Below are positions 34,574 through 47,385 of a DNA stretch of 64,000 nucleotides, one piece after another. The first letter of the stretch is position 1. Each line of letters begins with the position of its first letter. This DNA comes from Bradysia coprophila (lineage: Eukaryota > Arthropoda > Insecta > Diptera > Sciaridae), in assembly GCF_014529535.1 (NCBI RefSeq), contig NC_050735.1:6211739-6275738 (forward strand). Direction: 5' to 3'. The position numbers were made by a program, and so were the translations under genes. Under the pieces are notes generated by a model. It was not told the DNA's origin and did not search any database. It saw only the letters and a program-made list of their open reading frames with translations.

Positions 34574-37500
34574 CTATACCGTCGTACCGTATGCACTAAA
34601 AACTACTCTCGAACTGTCCGTATCGAGCGAGATATCCTCCGGACTGGCCAAGTCCACTCTAACCGCACCGGTATTGTTACGACGTGCCGTTTGCAGATTG
34701 CTCAGCGTCCAGTGGAAGCCCGGCGTTTGCTCTTGGTTGGATTGCGAAACCGTTGTGCTCACCTCACGGTTACCGCACGGTAATGTTTCCGTACCGTTAG
34801 CCACTTCCTCGATGCTGCCCCGAGTTCCGCTCGAACTCTGCGATTGTGATTCGTTCGATGTTGAGTCCAACGAATCTAAACTGGACTCAGCCGCTCCGCC
34901 ACGATATCGTGATACAATGTTTGCGGGCTGCAATGGCAACAAAATATCTTAAGTCAATGGGAACAGGAAATGATAGAGAAGGTGTACGTACTTCTACGTC
35001 GCCGTGACAGTCTTCAATAGCTCTAAGGATGTCCCAGCACAGTTCCGAATCTAACGGAATGGGTTGCTCGGTGTCTCGATTGTGAATGGCAATGGCAATG
35101 TGCACCGGATGCGGTATGGGTAGCGGTATCATTAATTTTCCATTTGATACACGATCGGTTGGTTTTCGTTTCCATGGTCGCCACGACATTGTCTTTTGTG
35201 ATTGTGTCAGAGATCGATGAGCAAGTACCCTGGGTGTAGTCAATCCAGTTTTTGTGTCACTGTAAATGAAAATCGATTTAACCTGTACAACTCCATGGTA
35301 CACAAGATCATCCTGAACTTACGCGCGCTTCTCCGTTTTTCGAAAGTTTAACGTGATCTTCGATCTCGGATTGAATGCCGATATTTCCAAATATGGCGAG
35401 TTGACCTGGATATTTCCACGTGGCGCATAGACATTCCCTAGCAAATCTGGTCCATTCACTCCCATCGTGTCACTAGCATTTTGTACCATTTCAGTGTAAC
35501 GCAGTAAGTCTAATTGTGGATGAGGTTCTAATTTGAATTGAGTATCCGCGTCGGTCAGGGGAGTCAAGAAGTCTAAGCTAAATATGTCGGCGTATAAATG
35601 TCCAGCCAATGCAGCCCAATCCCCAGTTTGTAAGCCCTGAGGAAAAATTAATTTTCATTAATCTACAGATGAAAGCCACGGCATCAATCTCCGTACCTTC
35701 GAGTCCCAAAATTCGTCTTCGCTCATGGACAGTCTGCCAAAAACGTGATCGGGATAGAATCTCTCGAGCAAGTGAGCCGCCTGTTGAATTGCAATCTAGA
35801 GGAAAGAAAGGAATGGTTTCCGGTCTCTCACATAAAATTGGTGGGTCGTACCTTCAATTCCATTGTGTTCAACTTAATTTTTGATTTTACGCCACTAGTC
35901 AGACCAGTTTGTAAGTCACGTCTTCGTTTTTCTAACTTCTCATGCAGAGAGCTCATCAGATCTTTGCCTTCCCGTTCCAGTGATCTGTACGGACCCACTT
36001 TTGAAAGCTGAGCCGAAAACGGACCAAAACAAGCCTCAACAAATTGACTGAAGTCTTTTTGTGGTTGCAAAATCGATGTTTCCGTAGCATGCTGATACGC
36101 TTGCAGTTCATCCAATTCCATTTTCGCTTCGAACGCAGCCAACGCTTGCTCGGGTTTAATCATAAAATAATAGTCAGACGCGAGTCCAGGTCCAGCTACT
36201 CGTTTAACGGCAAAACTATCACTAGCTGGTATGCGACCGCACTTTTTTATGAAAAGGTGAAAGGTCAGTGTGTCCCACGTTAGGCGTAACCAATATCGTG
36301 CAAGACCAACTGTAAATAAATTTGAAAATTAGATCTCTGCAGGTGGCATCTAGAATCATCTTCGCTCAACGCACTTCGTGCGTTGTTCGCTTCGTTCGTA
36401 CCTATCAACACACAAATCGAAGCAATTGGACACAAAATAGCGGCAACACAAATGGCGGCAATGGGCTGAAGAAGTCCTTGGATTAGAATATTCCAAACAA
36501 CAGCGGCCAGAACAACACAGTACCGATTTTCCGAGCTATCTGGACTGTCAAAGTCGTACACGATCATCATGTACAAATGGAATATCAATGCGGCACACGG
36601 CATCCACAATGGTGCAGTTACAGCCAGTAATATACTGCCAGCACACGCTGCCACACAGACAATCGGATAGAGGAACAGAAGCACGATGGTTCCCAGAAAT
36701 CCTTTAAACACGTAATTCCACATACGATTCAAGTGTCTGGTTAGTCCTTTCCCGATGAACCCAGTATCCGGTTCGGTTTCGAAATGTGTCCGTGATTTCG
36801 ATATGTGCCGCCACAATGCAATTAAACGGGATGCCAGCGTCTGCGTTATGCTGGTCTTACGAGGGAACAAAGTCCCGTTAACTTGTGACAATTCCAAGTC
36901 TGGCATAAATGGCTTAACACAACACAAGGCTCGGAAGCTCAACGGACTATCCCATGGTACGACGAAACCCAACAAAAACATCATGTTCCATGTCCAGCAC
37001 CAAACACGTTGCAATAGATTCAGCAAACGCCATAATGGCCAACGTGTGCTTGTTGTACGAATGGTTTCCTTTTCTATAAGAAACACTGGCTGACTGGGAT
37101 CTGATCTGGGCGTTACAATAGAAGTGGCTTGCTGACAAATAACTGTCGGTATGATTTCCGATTGACCTTGGAAATTTCGCTTAATTATCCAAGAACTCGG
37201 CGACCAAATGCGGCACGACCACTGAAAACTGCGCGTTGGCGTTTTGGCATTACGCAATTCCTTCAGCAGAACTGGTTCACGTTCTCTCATAAACGCCAGG
37301 TCACGGTTCAAGAAGTAGGCAGTCTGCTGGAGATTATGTTTACCACACATTTTGATCGCTTCCTCGTGAGCTGCCCATGTCGACTTGGAGATTTTCGATG
37401 ATTCAGCTGCTCGTAATTTTGATCGTAGCCAAGGCGACACTTTTGATAGTACGGGATAGTCGTTCATTAAATATTTCTGGTTCTCGTGACGCGTCTTTTT

Positions 37501-39983
37501 CAATTCCTTTTGTGTCTTTTCAACGGCCCTGTAAAGTGAATTAGTGAATTAGCTACAGTGTTGTCGACTTTCAAACATATTGTACGACTTACCTGTGCAT
37601 TATGACTACTGACTGAGCTTGTTGCACGAGTAGTTGGGGAATATTCTCCCCTAGATCTGCTAATTCAGTGTGATTCAAAATGGAGCTGTAAACCCGTTGC
37701 AAGTACTCCCGCATGACGGCATCATTCACTTCCTGGAATTGAAACCAAAGTTCATGCATCAATAGATGATCCAAAACTTAGGATTTCGAAAACACAAACC
37801 TCTTCAATCTCACTGTCCGTCATTTTCTTTTCGCGCAATTCAGCAATAAGTCTCTCTCGGAAGTGCAAAAACCATCCCCTAGTTTCCCGTTCCAATATTC
37901 CGATCAATATTGGCAATGCCTTCCGCATAATATCGCGCGAAAATAGTCTCAAATCGATTTCCTGTCCTTTCGGTGTTAGAAAAACATATGGAACGGGCTG
38001 GTTCGATTCACATTCAACATCAAATTTCTCCATTGTAGCTCTACGCAATTGACGTCTAACGTAGGAACATAAGGAGTCCATACAATCCTCATATTCCGGC
38101 TACATAAATTGATTAATTAATCGTAAGCAGTTGAGGTATCACAACCTTTTTGTTTTGTTACACTTACACGGCATACTAACTCCGCAACCAAGTAACGACA
38201 TCGCTCCTCTTTAATTTTGTATTCCAAATTATGAGCCAACAGTGACGGTACTCCAATCACCATATCAACCAGGCGTAACAGTCCCTTCAACAAAGCATTA
38301 GCGGCATGAGCTACGGAAAAGAAGTGACCGGACAATCGAGCTTTCGCTGTGACAATGATAAATCGAGCAGCTAATGCTAAATCGTTCAGCAGCGATGTGT
38401 GTGCACGTAGTCTTCCCTTCTGGAGAAATTGAGACAACAGCCACTTGTGTACTTGACCGGGAAAATTCAAACTGGGCACATCGAATTCCCTGTTGGAGAT
38501 GGGTTGAGAATGAATTTCAAATTTTCAAAATCATTTGATCGATGGAAATATAAGATGTGAATAGTATGTGCAAATGGAACACGGATTAACTGGATGTAAC
38601 GAACGATGTGAACATTATAAGGCTGAGCATTCCTGTAAAACTTACATTTAAAACATCAATAATGCAATTTAGATAATAACGAATTCATGCGACAGAGCGA
38701 TGGATATATTTTAACGCAAATGAATGATACATAAATGGGGGACACACTTTCGAATTGTAGCATCGTATACGAGGAGACACCACTTCTATGATTCTAATTA
38801 AATATTCCTCTCCAAAGTACACTGATTATATCATCAACCGACACCTCAAATGATCATCAAGCTCTACTAACGCTAAATGAATAAAAATATAAACAGTTGG
38901 CTAACAGGCAAGTAGGAAATTTAAATTTTTTCAGTAGATACCCCTGAGTTGTTTTACTATAGAAGTACAAGAATCGACCGACACAGAAGTACACACAAAA
39001 GTAAGTACAAACAGAGTACAGAGGACGTCAGTGAAATTGAGACAGAAATTTGCTTCGGCTTTTTTCCAGCTGGTCCACTCATACAAACAAGTGGATGAGT
39101 GGATCAGCTGGAAAACAGCTGATTTTTTTTATAAATGTCACTGACATCATCTGTAATGAACACAAAAAATGAAAGAAAATATACCGAAGACGTACGTGGC
39201 TACTGGATACATTCCATTTACTAAAATCCCCCAAATCACATTTAGAATCTTTTAGGAAACACTAACAGTAGCTAACAAACAATTGAATTTATTACCCCGT
39301 TAATCGTATGCTTTCCAATTGAGCCAAACTTAATTTTTTTGGTTTGCCAAACTTGTCCTTTTGCAAGCTTTACAGAAATTTTTATATTGGAATACGTCAG
39401 AAAGTCAATTTCTATTAGTTAGTATTTTAGTTCGGTGCGTATAATTACAAAAATAAATCGAGAAAAATAAAAAATTAATGAAAACCAAAAAAAAAAATCG
39501 TTTTCAAGGTTCCAAAATCTGTACAAACCCCTTTTCCCGCAACGATTTCAATTGTGTATTTGTCAGTCGTCTCGGTTCACCGGATCCGTCCATAGCCACC
39601 ACATCAAGTTCGTCGAATGGTGGAGCGATAAATAAATCCCTCAGATTTATCGGTCGATATCTTCTGCTTGTATTCGTCCCATTGCCCGTCGATCCGGACA
39701 ATGGATGGGGAAGAACTTGATTTAAAAAGAAACGACAAAAATTAGCTTCAAAACTAGGCAAAGCGCACAGTTACTTACTTATTGGAAATGTTTTCCAATG
39801 GTACAGAAATTGTTCGGCTACGGATTTGATATGGTCAACGAGTTGTTCAACTTCAGGCGGAGCATCGATTAAATTTATGCTAAAATTAACCGGCTCCTTT
39901 TCCGGACCGAGTAAGCTATTCGGCCGTGATATCACTTGATTTGTGGATGGATGGAAAACTGCTGGTTCACCGGATTCAACCAT
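34574..39983 (-). CDS. Large conserved-looking multi-pass membrane protein, unidentified
   Basis: Eleven exons on the minus strand: 39983-39779, 39715-39529, 38489-38168, 38099-37800, 37732-37593, 37528-36402, 36309-35852, 35795-35697, 35636-35323, 35259-34992 and 34927-34574; about 1257 residues. Every junction keeps frame with GT/AG ends. I do not recognise the family. Residues 1-130 are hydrophilic. Exons 3-5 look alpha-helical (SLLNDLALAARFIIV, EERCRYLVAELVC). Exon 6 carries the membrane segments: one near residues 561-580 (WNMMFLLGFVVPW), a pair near 657-705 and another pair near 720-765 (LQPIAAICVAAILCPIAS). Exon 7 has a charged, probably coiled-coil segment (SSLHEKLEKRRRDL) and PEQALAAFEAK. 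The last exon is Ser/Thr-rich and likely disordered. Intron 2 is 1.04 kb. The donor GTTTGT of exon 2 is atypical but required by frame. Confidence 0.85.
39028..39152. repeat. Inverted-repeat element with CAGCTGG core
   Basis: GTCAGTGA at the left and TCACTGAC at the right. An inner hairpin pairs CCAGCTGGTCCACTCATAC with GATGAGTGGATCAGCTGG. It resembles the element at 14405-14618. Lies in intron 2 of the membrane-protein gene. Confidence 0.65.
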
Positions 39984-40249
39984 TTTCAGTGGGTAATTGT
40001 GTTTAACCGTTCAATGATATGTTGTCATATGCAAATGTAGAATGGAAATGGTTGCATTCTGTTGGATGAGTAGATTTCGTTCTGAAAGGAAACAGAAAGC
40101 AGTTAGACGTGGTCTATTTTTCGATTTAGATATTAGACGTTTCGCTGGGATTTTTTTCGTAAATGTTCGACTGTAAAATATAGAAAGATTTCCAAACGTG
40201 ACACGTGTGTTTCCAACTCATTACCTGTTACACTTTTACCATTATTTCT

Positions 40250-40420
40250 TCAGAAGAGACTATTTTCGGGAAAACATTTTCCCAATTTTCAACACATTTT
40301 CCTAGATTTTCCAAAAATATAAGATTCTGTGAAATTTTGGAAAAATGTAGTAAAAGCTATGGAAAATTTGAGAAAAATTAGGAAAATATGGGAAAATGTT
40401 TTCCCAAAAGTAGTATCTGC
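40250..40420. repeat. Low-complexity foldback, word GGAAAA
   Basis: Begins GAGACTATTTTCGGGAAAAC and ends with the inverse, TTTTCCCAAAAGTAGTATCT. The interior alternates TTTTCC and GGAAAA words, so the whole folds as a long imperfect hairpin. Confidence 0.8.
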
Positions 40421-40430
40421 TTCAGTGAGA

Positions 40431-40553
40431 TTAAAACCTTCTTACCACAAAAAAATCATTAAATCTGTTACTTCATTCGTTCGACACAAAATCTATCATT
40501 TTAATATGTCATGTCGATGTTGTCCATGACTAGCCGTTTCTATATGGCTAAAT
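40431..40553. repeat. piggyBac-like MITE fragment
   Basis: Contains AAATCTGTTACTTCATTCG and GATGTTGTCCATGACTAGCCG, shared with the copies at 19137 and 32397. Both ends are degraded. It directly abuts the low-complexity foldback at 40250-40420. Confidence 0.5.
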
Positions 40554-41063
40554 TAGGAAGTAACTAAATGGTGGTTTTTGTTCATTTTTGAAAATTTAAA
40601 TTTAAAAATTCTGAATTTATCTTAAATGATGTGCAGTCAATGATCACATCCGTTCTCGCATGTACAGTATTATAGTGTGAATGCCTTGGCGTATGCATTT
40701 ATTATTTCAAGCGCACGCACTGAACGGATGTAGAAAAAAAACGTGTTTTGTAATGAATTTATGAATCAAAACAATTAATTGTTTTCGGTTTTGGTTCTGT
40801 ATTCATTTAACCAGTCCGAAAAGGTTATTCAGCTGTTATCCACAAAGACGACAAAAATAAATATTGGGCTCGAACTAACATCTTATAGAGAGGAGAGTAC
40901 GTTTATGATTATGTTTAAACTGAATGAAGTAACAGATTTTACATGTTACGGAATATTTACTATGCCAAGAAAGGGTAGTCAGGCTAAGCCGTCATTCCAA
41001 CCTAATTATGTTACGGCATGTTTCATTTTAATTTACATTGCCTAATCACGTAAAGCATTGTAC

Positions 41064-41126
41064 TTACGAGGTTCTAAGTTGTTATTTGACAAGTGGGGAA
41101 TACACAACTTGGAACCTCGGAAGTAA
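41064..41126. repeat. Short hairpin
   Basis: TTACGAGGTTCTAAGTTGT pairs with ACAACTTGGAACCTCGGAAGTAA around a 20-nt loop. Confidence 0.65.
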
Positions 41127-42539
41127 TATACTATTACATGCAGCATGCGTCTAAGACTATGCTTGTCATATTTTAGACACTAATTTCAAATCCACTACAT
41201 AACTCAGGATAAAAATGACTTCGCCTCGAATAAACAAAATTCACACGAAAACTCTCCTTTTCATCTTTTTATCCTTTGTAACTATTGCATTAAACACTAT
41301 AGGCGATACTTTTAACTAGATTCTAAAACTTTAAACTTGAATCTAGTTGAAATTACATTGCGTGGTCAACTTCCGTATTTATTGCAGCAAATTTTTGATC
41401 AACATTTACGTAGTCCTTCCACTGTCCGTTTCGTTGCATCTTAAACCCACTCAATTACTGAATGAACTTCCAAATTCATAAATTTTATAAACAAAATCCC
41501 AAACTTCAACACTACCTCTTCAATCCGTCCGATATAATGTAATGAATTTCGTGTAGTCATGCAGAGTGTTCAAACAAACTATTCACTCAGCACAATAGCC
41601 TATATGTCTCGTGCTCGATCGCATAATGATTGCAGATCACATTACATAAAGACGTAAAATATATCATCAAAAGAGAGCTCCCAGTAAATGCTTCCATTGT
41701 TACTGGATATTTGAATTTATACTGTATATCAATGCATTCGAAAAGCGTCTTTTCAATTCGTATAATAATTCATACTCTCCCGTTTACGATATGAGATATA
41801 ATACACAAATACATTCCATTTAGGAATTCGAATTCGTTCAACTTCTAATAGTTGATACTGGCTCTCGAAATAATTTCAATTAATTATTCAACTCGCTGGA
41901 ATTTGTCTTGTGATGCATAAATAAAAGAATATCCGCTTCAATTATGGTGTCGAAAATTTAATAATAAATGGAGTGACGGAATGTCATTTACCAGTGCCAG
42001 TAATTGTTTTGAATTCTTTTTACTGTTTGTTGCTGGCTTTATGGGTTATTTTCAGTTTTAATAACTTTTTAAATTGTTTGGAATTAGCCTAATACAATTA
42101 GGGAAAAATAGTCACGTAAAGCGGGCGCAGATGCGTAGTTGGATTTCCCCAGTGCTGATCGACTCAATCAAATTACGACTATACTGATTGAAGATGAAGA
42201 TTAAGGGCAAACTTTCTTTTCGAAATAGTTCGAAAGCCCCAGGACGTTTATTAGACCAACGTTCATTGAACTTTATCTCATTCACTATGTTAACATTCAT
42301 ATGTCGTCCGCAACACAGTATTGCTAGACGTTATAACTCAAGAAATAAGCATCTTTGGAAGTTAAATCTGAACTCTATCCCTAATTAAAGGATGTGTTTT
42401 GGGGTCGGTCATACATTTGACCACCATTCACATTTATGGCGATATTAAAGATTTAAGACCTGCATGGAAACACTGAAACAAAATTGCAGACGTCCAGAAG
42501 AATCCAAGATGCTTCAAGAAAAGTAAGGTTTGGAATAAG

Positions 42540-42785
42540 TCGACCCAGTCAGGTCAGGTAATTTTTTCAAGATTAACTGACCTAAACCTGAATTTCTGAA
42601 ACCTGTCAGTTCAGGTTTCAGGTATATCTGATAACTTGCAGCGGTTGATCTGAAACCTGACCTGATTTACCTGATCTGACTACCACTTTCAGTTTCAGGT
42701 CAATGCAGGTCAGGTCAAAATTTTTAGAATCAGGTTCAGGTCCAAAGAGGTTTCAGGTAATTTCAGGTCGATTTCAGGTAAACCT
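42540..42785. repeat. Degenerate TCAGGT word array
   Basis: More than twenty occurrences of CAGGT or ACCTG within 250 bp, mostly as TTTCAGGT or ACCTGA, in both orientations and irregular spacing (for example CTGAAACCTGACCTGATTTACC). The words are too irregular for a simple satellite. Confidence 0.8.
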
Positions 42786-44011
42786 TACAGGTAAGGTATC
42801 AAGTCTTAAAAAAAAGTCTAAGAGAGTTCGAGGTATTTTCGTTTGAAAGCTCGTTAGTCATGGAATAGGTTTCATTTAATTCTTTCACTGGTCAAACTGC
42901 ACATACCAACTTTAATCGTTTATAGAAATTTTATTTCGCACAATTCGTAATAAGACATAGTAAAATGCATTTTCATACTTTTCTCTTTTGTTTTACCAAA
43001 TAACTGGTAATTCCTATTAGTATTGAAGCGCACTACATCGTCCCCATCCAATAGTTTACATGATGGGTACACATAGCATATGAATAGAAGTCATTGTTCA
43101 AGCTCTGTGTATTTTTTATTATTTAAAGAATTTATGAAACTAATGAGTGTGTAATGTAGGCCAACAACACAACGAATTTCAATTCTGGTAAATTGCTGAT
43201 TTGCCATTCAGACTCTAGAACAAATTAAATTTTTACACAAATGTGCTAGTCGATGTGCAAATAATTAGTTTGAAATGCAGCCCGATGCAAGCACTCCGGA
43301 ATTTCGGACAAAAGTTAAACGAACGACCTACTTTTGACGGATTTTCGAAAAAGTTTTTGAATTAGAAGGTAAAAGCGTTGCATCTCATGATGTAGAGTGA
43401 AATAATAAATTTTAAAACAAAGTTTTGATAGATACTCGGAGGTATACAGAAAGAAACATAATACTAATGAATGAAACCTAAGCTTTAAAATTTGCAACAA
43501 AATTTGTCCAAGGGAAGACGATGTAATGACGAATAACTAACAATTTGGAGAATAGTTTCTTGATACCGAAATTCACGGATAATTAATAAAATGTAAAGAT
43601 TCATAGCAGTGTTTGATTGATTCTTGAACCGCACTTTCGCACATTACACTGAAGGTAATGCAAATGCAGGTTACGGAACCCAAGTTTCGAGTGAATTTTA
43701 TATGCCGCCAATGTACAACATATTGTACTTGTGTATATCGATGAAAATACCGTCCACAACAGATACGTGAATAACTATAAAAAGATTGAAGTAAAAGATT
43801 TTAGGATTCGTCATCTGTTTGATCGTAAATTAACGTTGTGCGATAGTTACTGGTAATCGAAATATTTAGCACAAATAAAACGAAATCAAACATTGAGTTA
43901 ATTCCAGCTTTTTCTTATGAAAAAACACGACAAACATCCTGAAAGATTTTGTACCAAAAACAGACGATGCTGTCAACAAAAGAAGGAATAGATTCAATGA
44001 CTATACACCGC

Positions 44012-44135
44012 AGGGTCTTATATTGAGAATTATTTCAGTAAATTTTACCAATTTTCACTAAATTGAGGATTTTTTGTAGTGAAATTCGTTGAAATTTAGT
44101 GAAATGTTTTTCAATATCAGGCCATCATACTACGG
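44012..44135. repeat. Low-complexity foldback, word AATTTAGTGAAAT
   Basis: Begins CAGGGTCTTATATTGAG and ends TTTCAATATCAGGCC, inverse edges. The interior is TTTCAGTAAATTTTACC-like words in both orientations. Confidence 0.6.
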
Positions 44136-45827
44136 CTTCTAGAAGATCAAAAATCTGACTTAATTCTGTAATTTTTTTTGCTATTCAGAGAAATTAATTA
44201 TGAACTTTGTAATTTGACGATACCATTGTACCACCAAGACGTTACATCAAGCAAGAAACTTGCTTGAGTCGAGTCATCAATAAAATCAGAAATTAGGAAT
44301 TTAAAACATCGCAAAGAATCTGTTCTCATTTTTATAATTTAATTAGTCTTACGCACTATTCGGTGAAGACACACATACTCCTTATAGGTGCATATTACTG
44401 ACCTCTGATGGCTTATATGTTTTACAGGTCTTTACATTGTGTTTAGAAATTATAATAGAAATTCGATCCTTGTGGATGATATCAGTATCACTTACAAATC
44501 AACCTTTAATATTTATGAGACGATACGCGACGATAGTTTGGAAACCGTGCAATGTGTATAAATGAAACAGTTTTTTTTTTGTTTCGCAACACTTGCTTAA
44601 CACGAAAAATTCATAAAATTAACAGAGATTGGTTTTCATACAAAAGTTTTTTTTTCTTACTTACATTCCAGTGTATATACAGGCAAAATCTATTTTTAGA
44701 TCAAGAAATCTGAATATTTCTGAAAATTAAATGATAAAAAACTGTTCAGCCACACACGTTTCATTTCACCGATTGTTTCTTCATGGTCCAATTGGATTTT
44801 ACTTTATTTTCAATATTTTTTCTTTCTTTTACGGATGTACTTGTACACGGAAGAATCTTTGACTTGTAACTTCCTAGCGCAAAATTTAATCAATAATTGT
44901 GCTGCAATCAACAACTCTGTTTCAGAGTTTCGTCCATTGGACAAAACAACTTTGATGGAATCACATACGAATTAGTTTTATGCTAATTAGATATGGCTAG
45001 ATGGAAAACGAACAAAAACATTGATTTCTCGATAGATGAACTCACCAATCAACCAAACTCATTTTATTGATGAGTGAGAAAAAAACATGACCACTTTCTT
45101 CTTCAATTTTTGATATCAACTTTCGTTTGTAGTATTTTTTTCTTCTTCGACTGTTCCGACACAAATCTACTATGGGTTCACATTTAATGTCACGTCTGCA
45201 CAATCATATCAAAATATTCAAGTTTACCACTTTGTTTCAATTGTCTCTTAAGTGACCAAATTTCTTTTAATTTGCAAAAACATGCAACAAAAATTTTACG
45301 ACCATCTAACATAAAGAAAACTGTATACACTGACGGTTCCAATAAAGGACGGTAGAGAATCCGTCTCCAAACAGAAAAGTCAATGAGAATTGGTTAATCC
45401 ATCATTGATAATGTTCTTTAACACCAATACCACCGAATCTGAATTCTCTTTAAATTTTGACTTAATTCGGATTATTTAACATTTAATTTCTTGGATTATT
45501 TAGGTTTAATTTGAAGTACAAGCAGATTTGTTCCATTTAATCCATCGGTCGTTTATTTCATCTAAAACACTAAATATACTCAAACATCGGTCATGCAGAC
45601 CGAATTCAAAAGTGGTGTACATTGCGCGGTGTTTATACAGTAATAAAATTCGTTTTTTAGCGACATCTGTGAGTCACTATGTGTAAGGAATTAGTGTTAG
45701 CATAATCTCTAGGCTCTGTAATATTCTTGATATTCTGGAATTGACACGTAAATTCACGACAGAGCTTTGCTCGAAGGGTCCGTAGTTAAGAGAACGATGA
45801 AAATATTGAATTACATAAAACTATAGA

Positions 45828-45945
45828 ACCATCAGACATATCATCTGTTATCGACAGCAACAACAGAAATAAAGCGATGCTAGTTTTCTTTCTTTTATAT
45901 TAAAATCTATGCTGAAACTAATGAAGTAAAATATTTTGTAAGGAA
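45828..45945. repeat. piggyBac-like MITE fragment, inverse orientation
   Basis: CATCTGTTATCGACAGCAAC followed by a stretch ending CTAATGAAGTAAAATATTTTG matches the interior of the 19137-19362 element in reverse complement. Terminal repeats are lost. Confidence 0.45.
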
Positions 45946-46318
45946 CAGATTTAAACAATTACAACGCGTTATGCTTGACGTTCAGGAAAGGTTGAAAATC
46001 GATATAGATTTTAATTATCTTCGTAGAAATCACTCTGAATAGCGAAATGTTTTGCAATCATCTAGGACGTTCCTTTGCAGAAGTTACAGTTGCCCTAATC
46101 AAATAACCCAATAAGTAGTCGTATGATACTTCTTGGTTTTGTGCATTTTTTCAATTAAATCTTGGAGATTTTCTGGCATAAACTTTTTGAACTTCGATGT
46201 GCAGAATGCCTTTGATGGGAATGGCATCTGGAATCTTTACGTAGTTTGAGATATCCGATTACCGAGTACTATTTGGGCTTAGTGCATTTTATTAAGAGGT
46301 ACAGCGCCTAATATTAGG

Positions 46319-46719
46319 CACGGTGGGGCTGAGCGAACTTTAAATGAAAGTGTAAGTTAACATCCCGGGGTTTTTTCATAAGTGAGTTGGGGGAGCTAAG
46401 TGCTATTCAAGTAAACAAGACTTAGCAAAATCCCCTGAGCTGTTTCTGAGAACCATCATCAGAGTCAGCCAGGGCTTGTGATACACTGATGACTTAAGAC
46501 TGACATTGTAATTGATAGAGGGACAAATTGTAAGACTTACAGTGTAAAAATTATTGCTCTCGACATTTTCTTCATTGAGCAATAGCAGCTGAAATTCAAA
46601 ATTCCAGCATGTTGAAAGACTGATATCTCACTTACGAAGCAACTGAGGAAGCCTCTCTTATGAAAAAACCCGGAATGTTATCTTACACTTTTATTTAAAG
46701 TTCGTTCAGCCCCGCCGTG
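46319..46719. mobile_element. 400-bp MITE with CACGGTGGGGCTGA ends
   Basis: Inverted arms of about 65 bp: CACGGTGGGGCTGAGCGAAC at the left, GTTCGTTCAGCCCCGCCGTG at the right. The match continues through AAAGTGTAAGTTAACATCCC and its complement. TAGG is present on both flanks. No coding capacity. Confidence 0.75.
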
Positions 46720-46734
46720 TAGGAATTTTATTTA

Positions 46735-46855
46735 CTAAAATTATGGAAAATTACTGAAATTTACTAAACTTTACCGAAAAGATTTTCGGTAAATTTAGGT
46801 AAATTCCAAAATTTCGGTAATTTTCAGTAGTTCAGTAGTAAATAAAGTTCTCCAT
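46735..46855. repeat. Low-complexity foldback, word AATTTACCGAAA
   Basis: About 120 bp of AATTACTGAAATTTACTAAA and TTTCGGTAAATTTAGG words, self-complementary around position 46785, immediately after the MITE at 46319-46719. The word is close to the one used at 62180-62290. Confidence 0.7.
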
Positions 46856-47385
46856 AATACGCCGTTCCTCCCAAACTCTCGGTCATCCCTCGTTATGGGT
46901 TTAGGAGCCTTTAGATGATGATGATGACAGCTCTTTCTAAAATCTTGCAAATTGATTAAGTTTTACATCTCTGTTCACATAACTTTGATGGAATTTGATA
47001 GAAAATAGAAAATTTGTGTTTTGCAGACGAAAGAGGACAGTGCGTAGTAAACTACCTCATTGATTTTTCGTTTTTTTTTTTTTTTTTTGAATGAAACTAC
47101 TTCTAATTGATTGTTCACAACAAAAATATTGTTGTGTGGCTCATAAATTATTTGTTATTACCACTCACACCAATATTACATCGAATTATAGCATTGTACA
47201 GGTGAGCGTAAAAAATTGTTAAACACAAAGTATCGCGACGTCTATTATATATGCGTATATACGAGGCATATGATGATGTTATCAACAACAATGATGAAAT
47301 ATTCCAAACTTATGGTGAATATGAATGAGTATAAAATTCAGTTTTATTCCGGCCGCTTAGGGAAGAGCAAGTGTATTTGTACAAA

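Larger units (their letters stand above)
39984..47385. other. Gene-poor interval before the P450
   Basis: More than 7 kb with no supported gene. It holds at least eight inverted-repeat or low-complexity structures, listed separately. A 45-bp word (CACACGAAAACTCTCCTTTT with TTTTTATCC) near 41235-41280 recurs near 55190-55225. The 300 bp before 47386 may contain the P450 promoter; no element is assigned. Confidence 0.5.

Noticed and set aside
36755-37401. Plus-strand open frames over the membrane-protein gene
   Set aside because: They are antisense shadows of the long exon 36402-37528.
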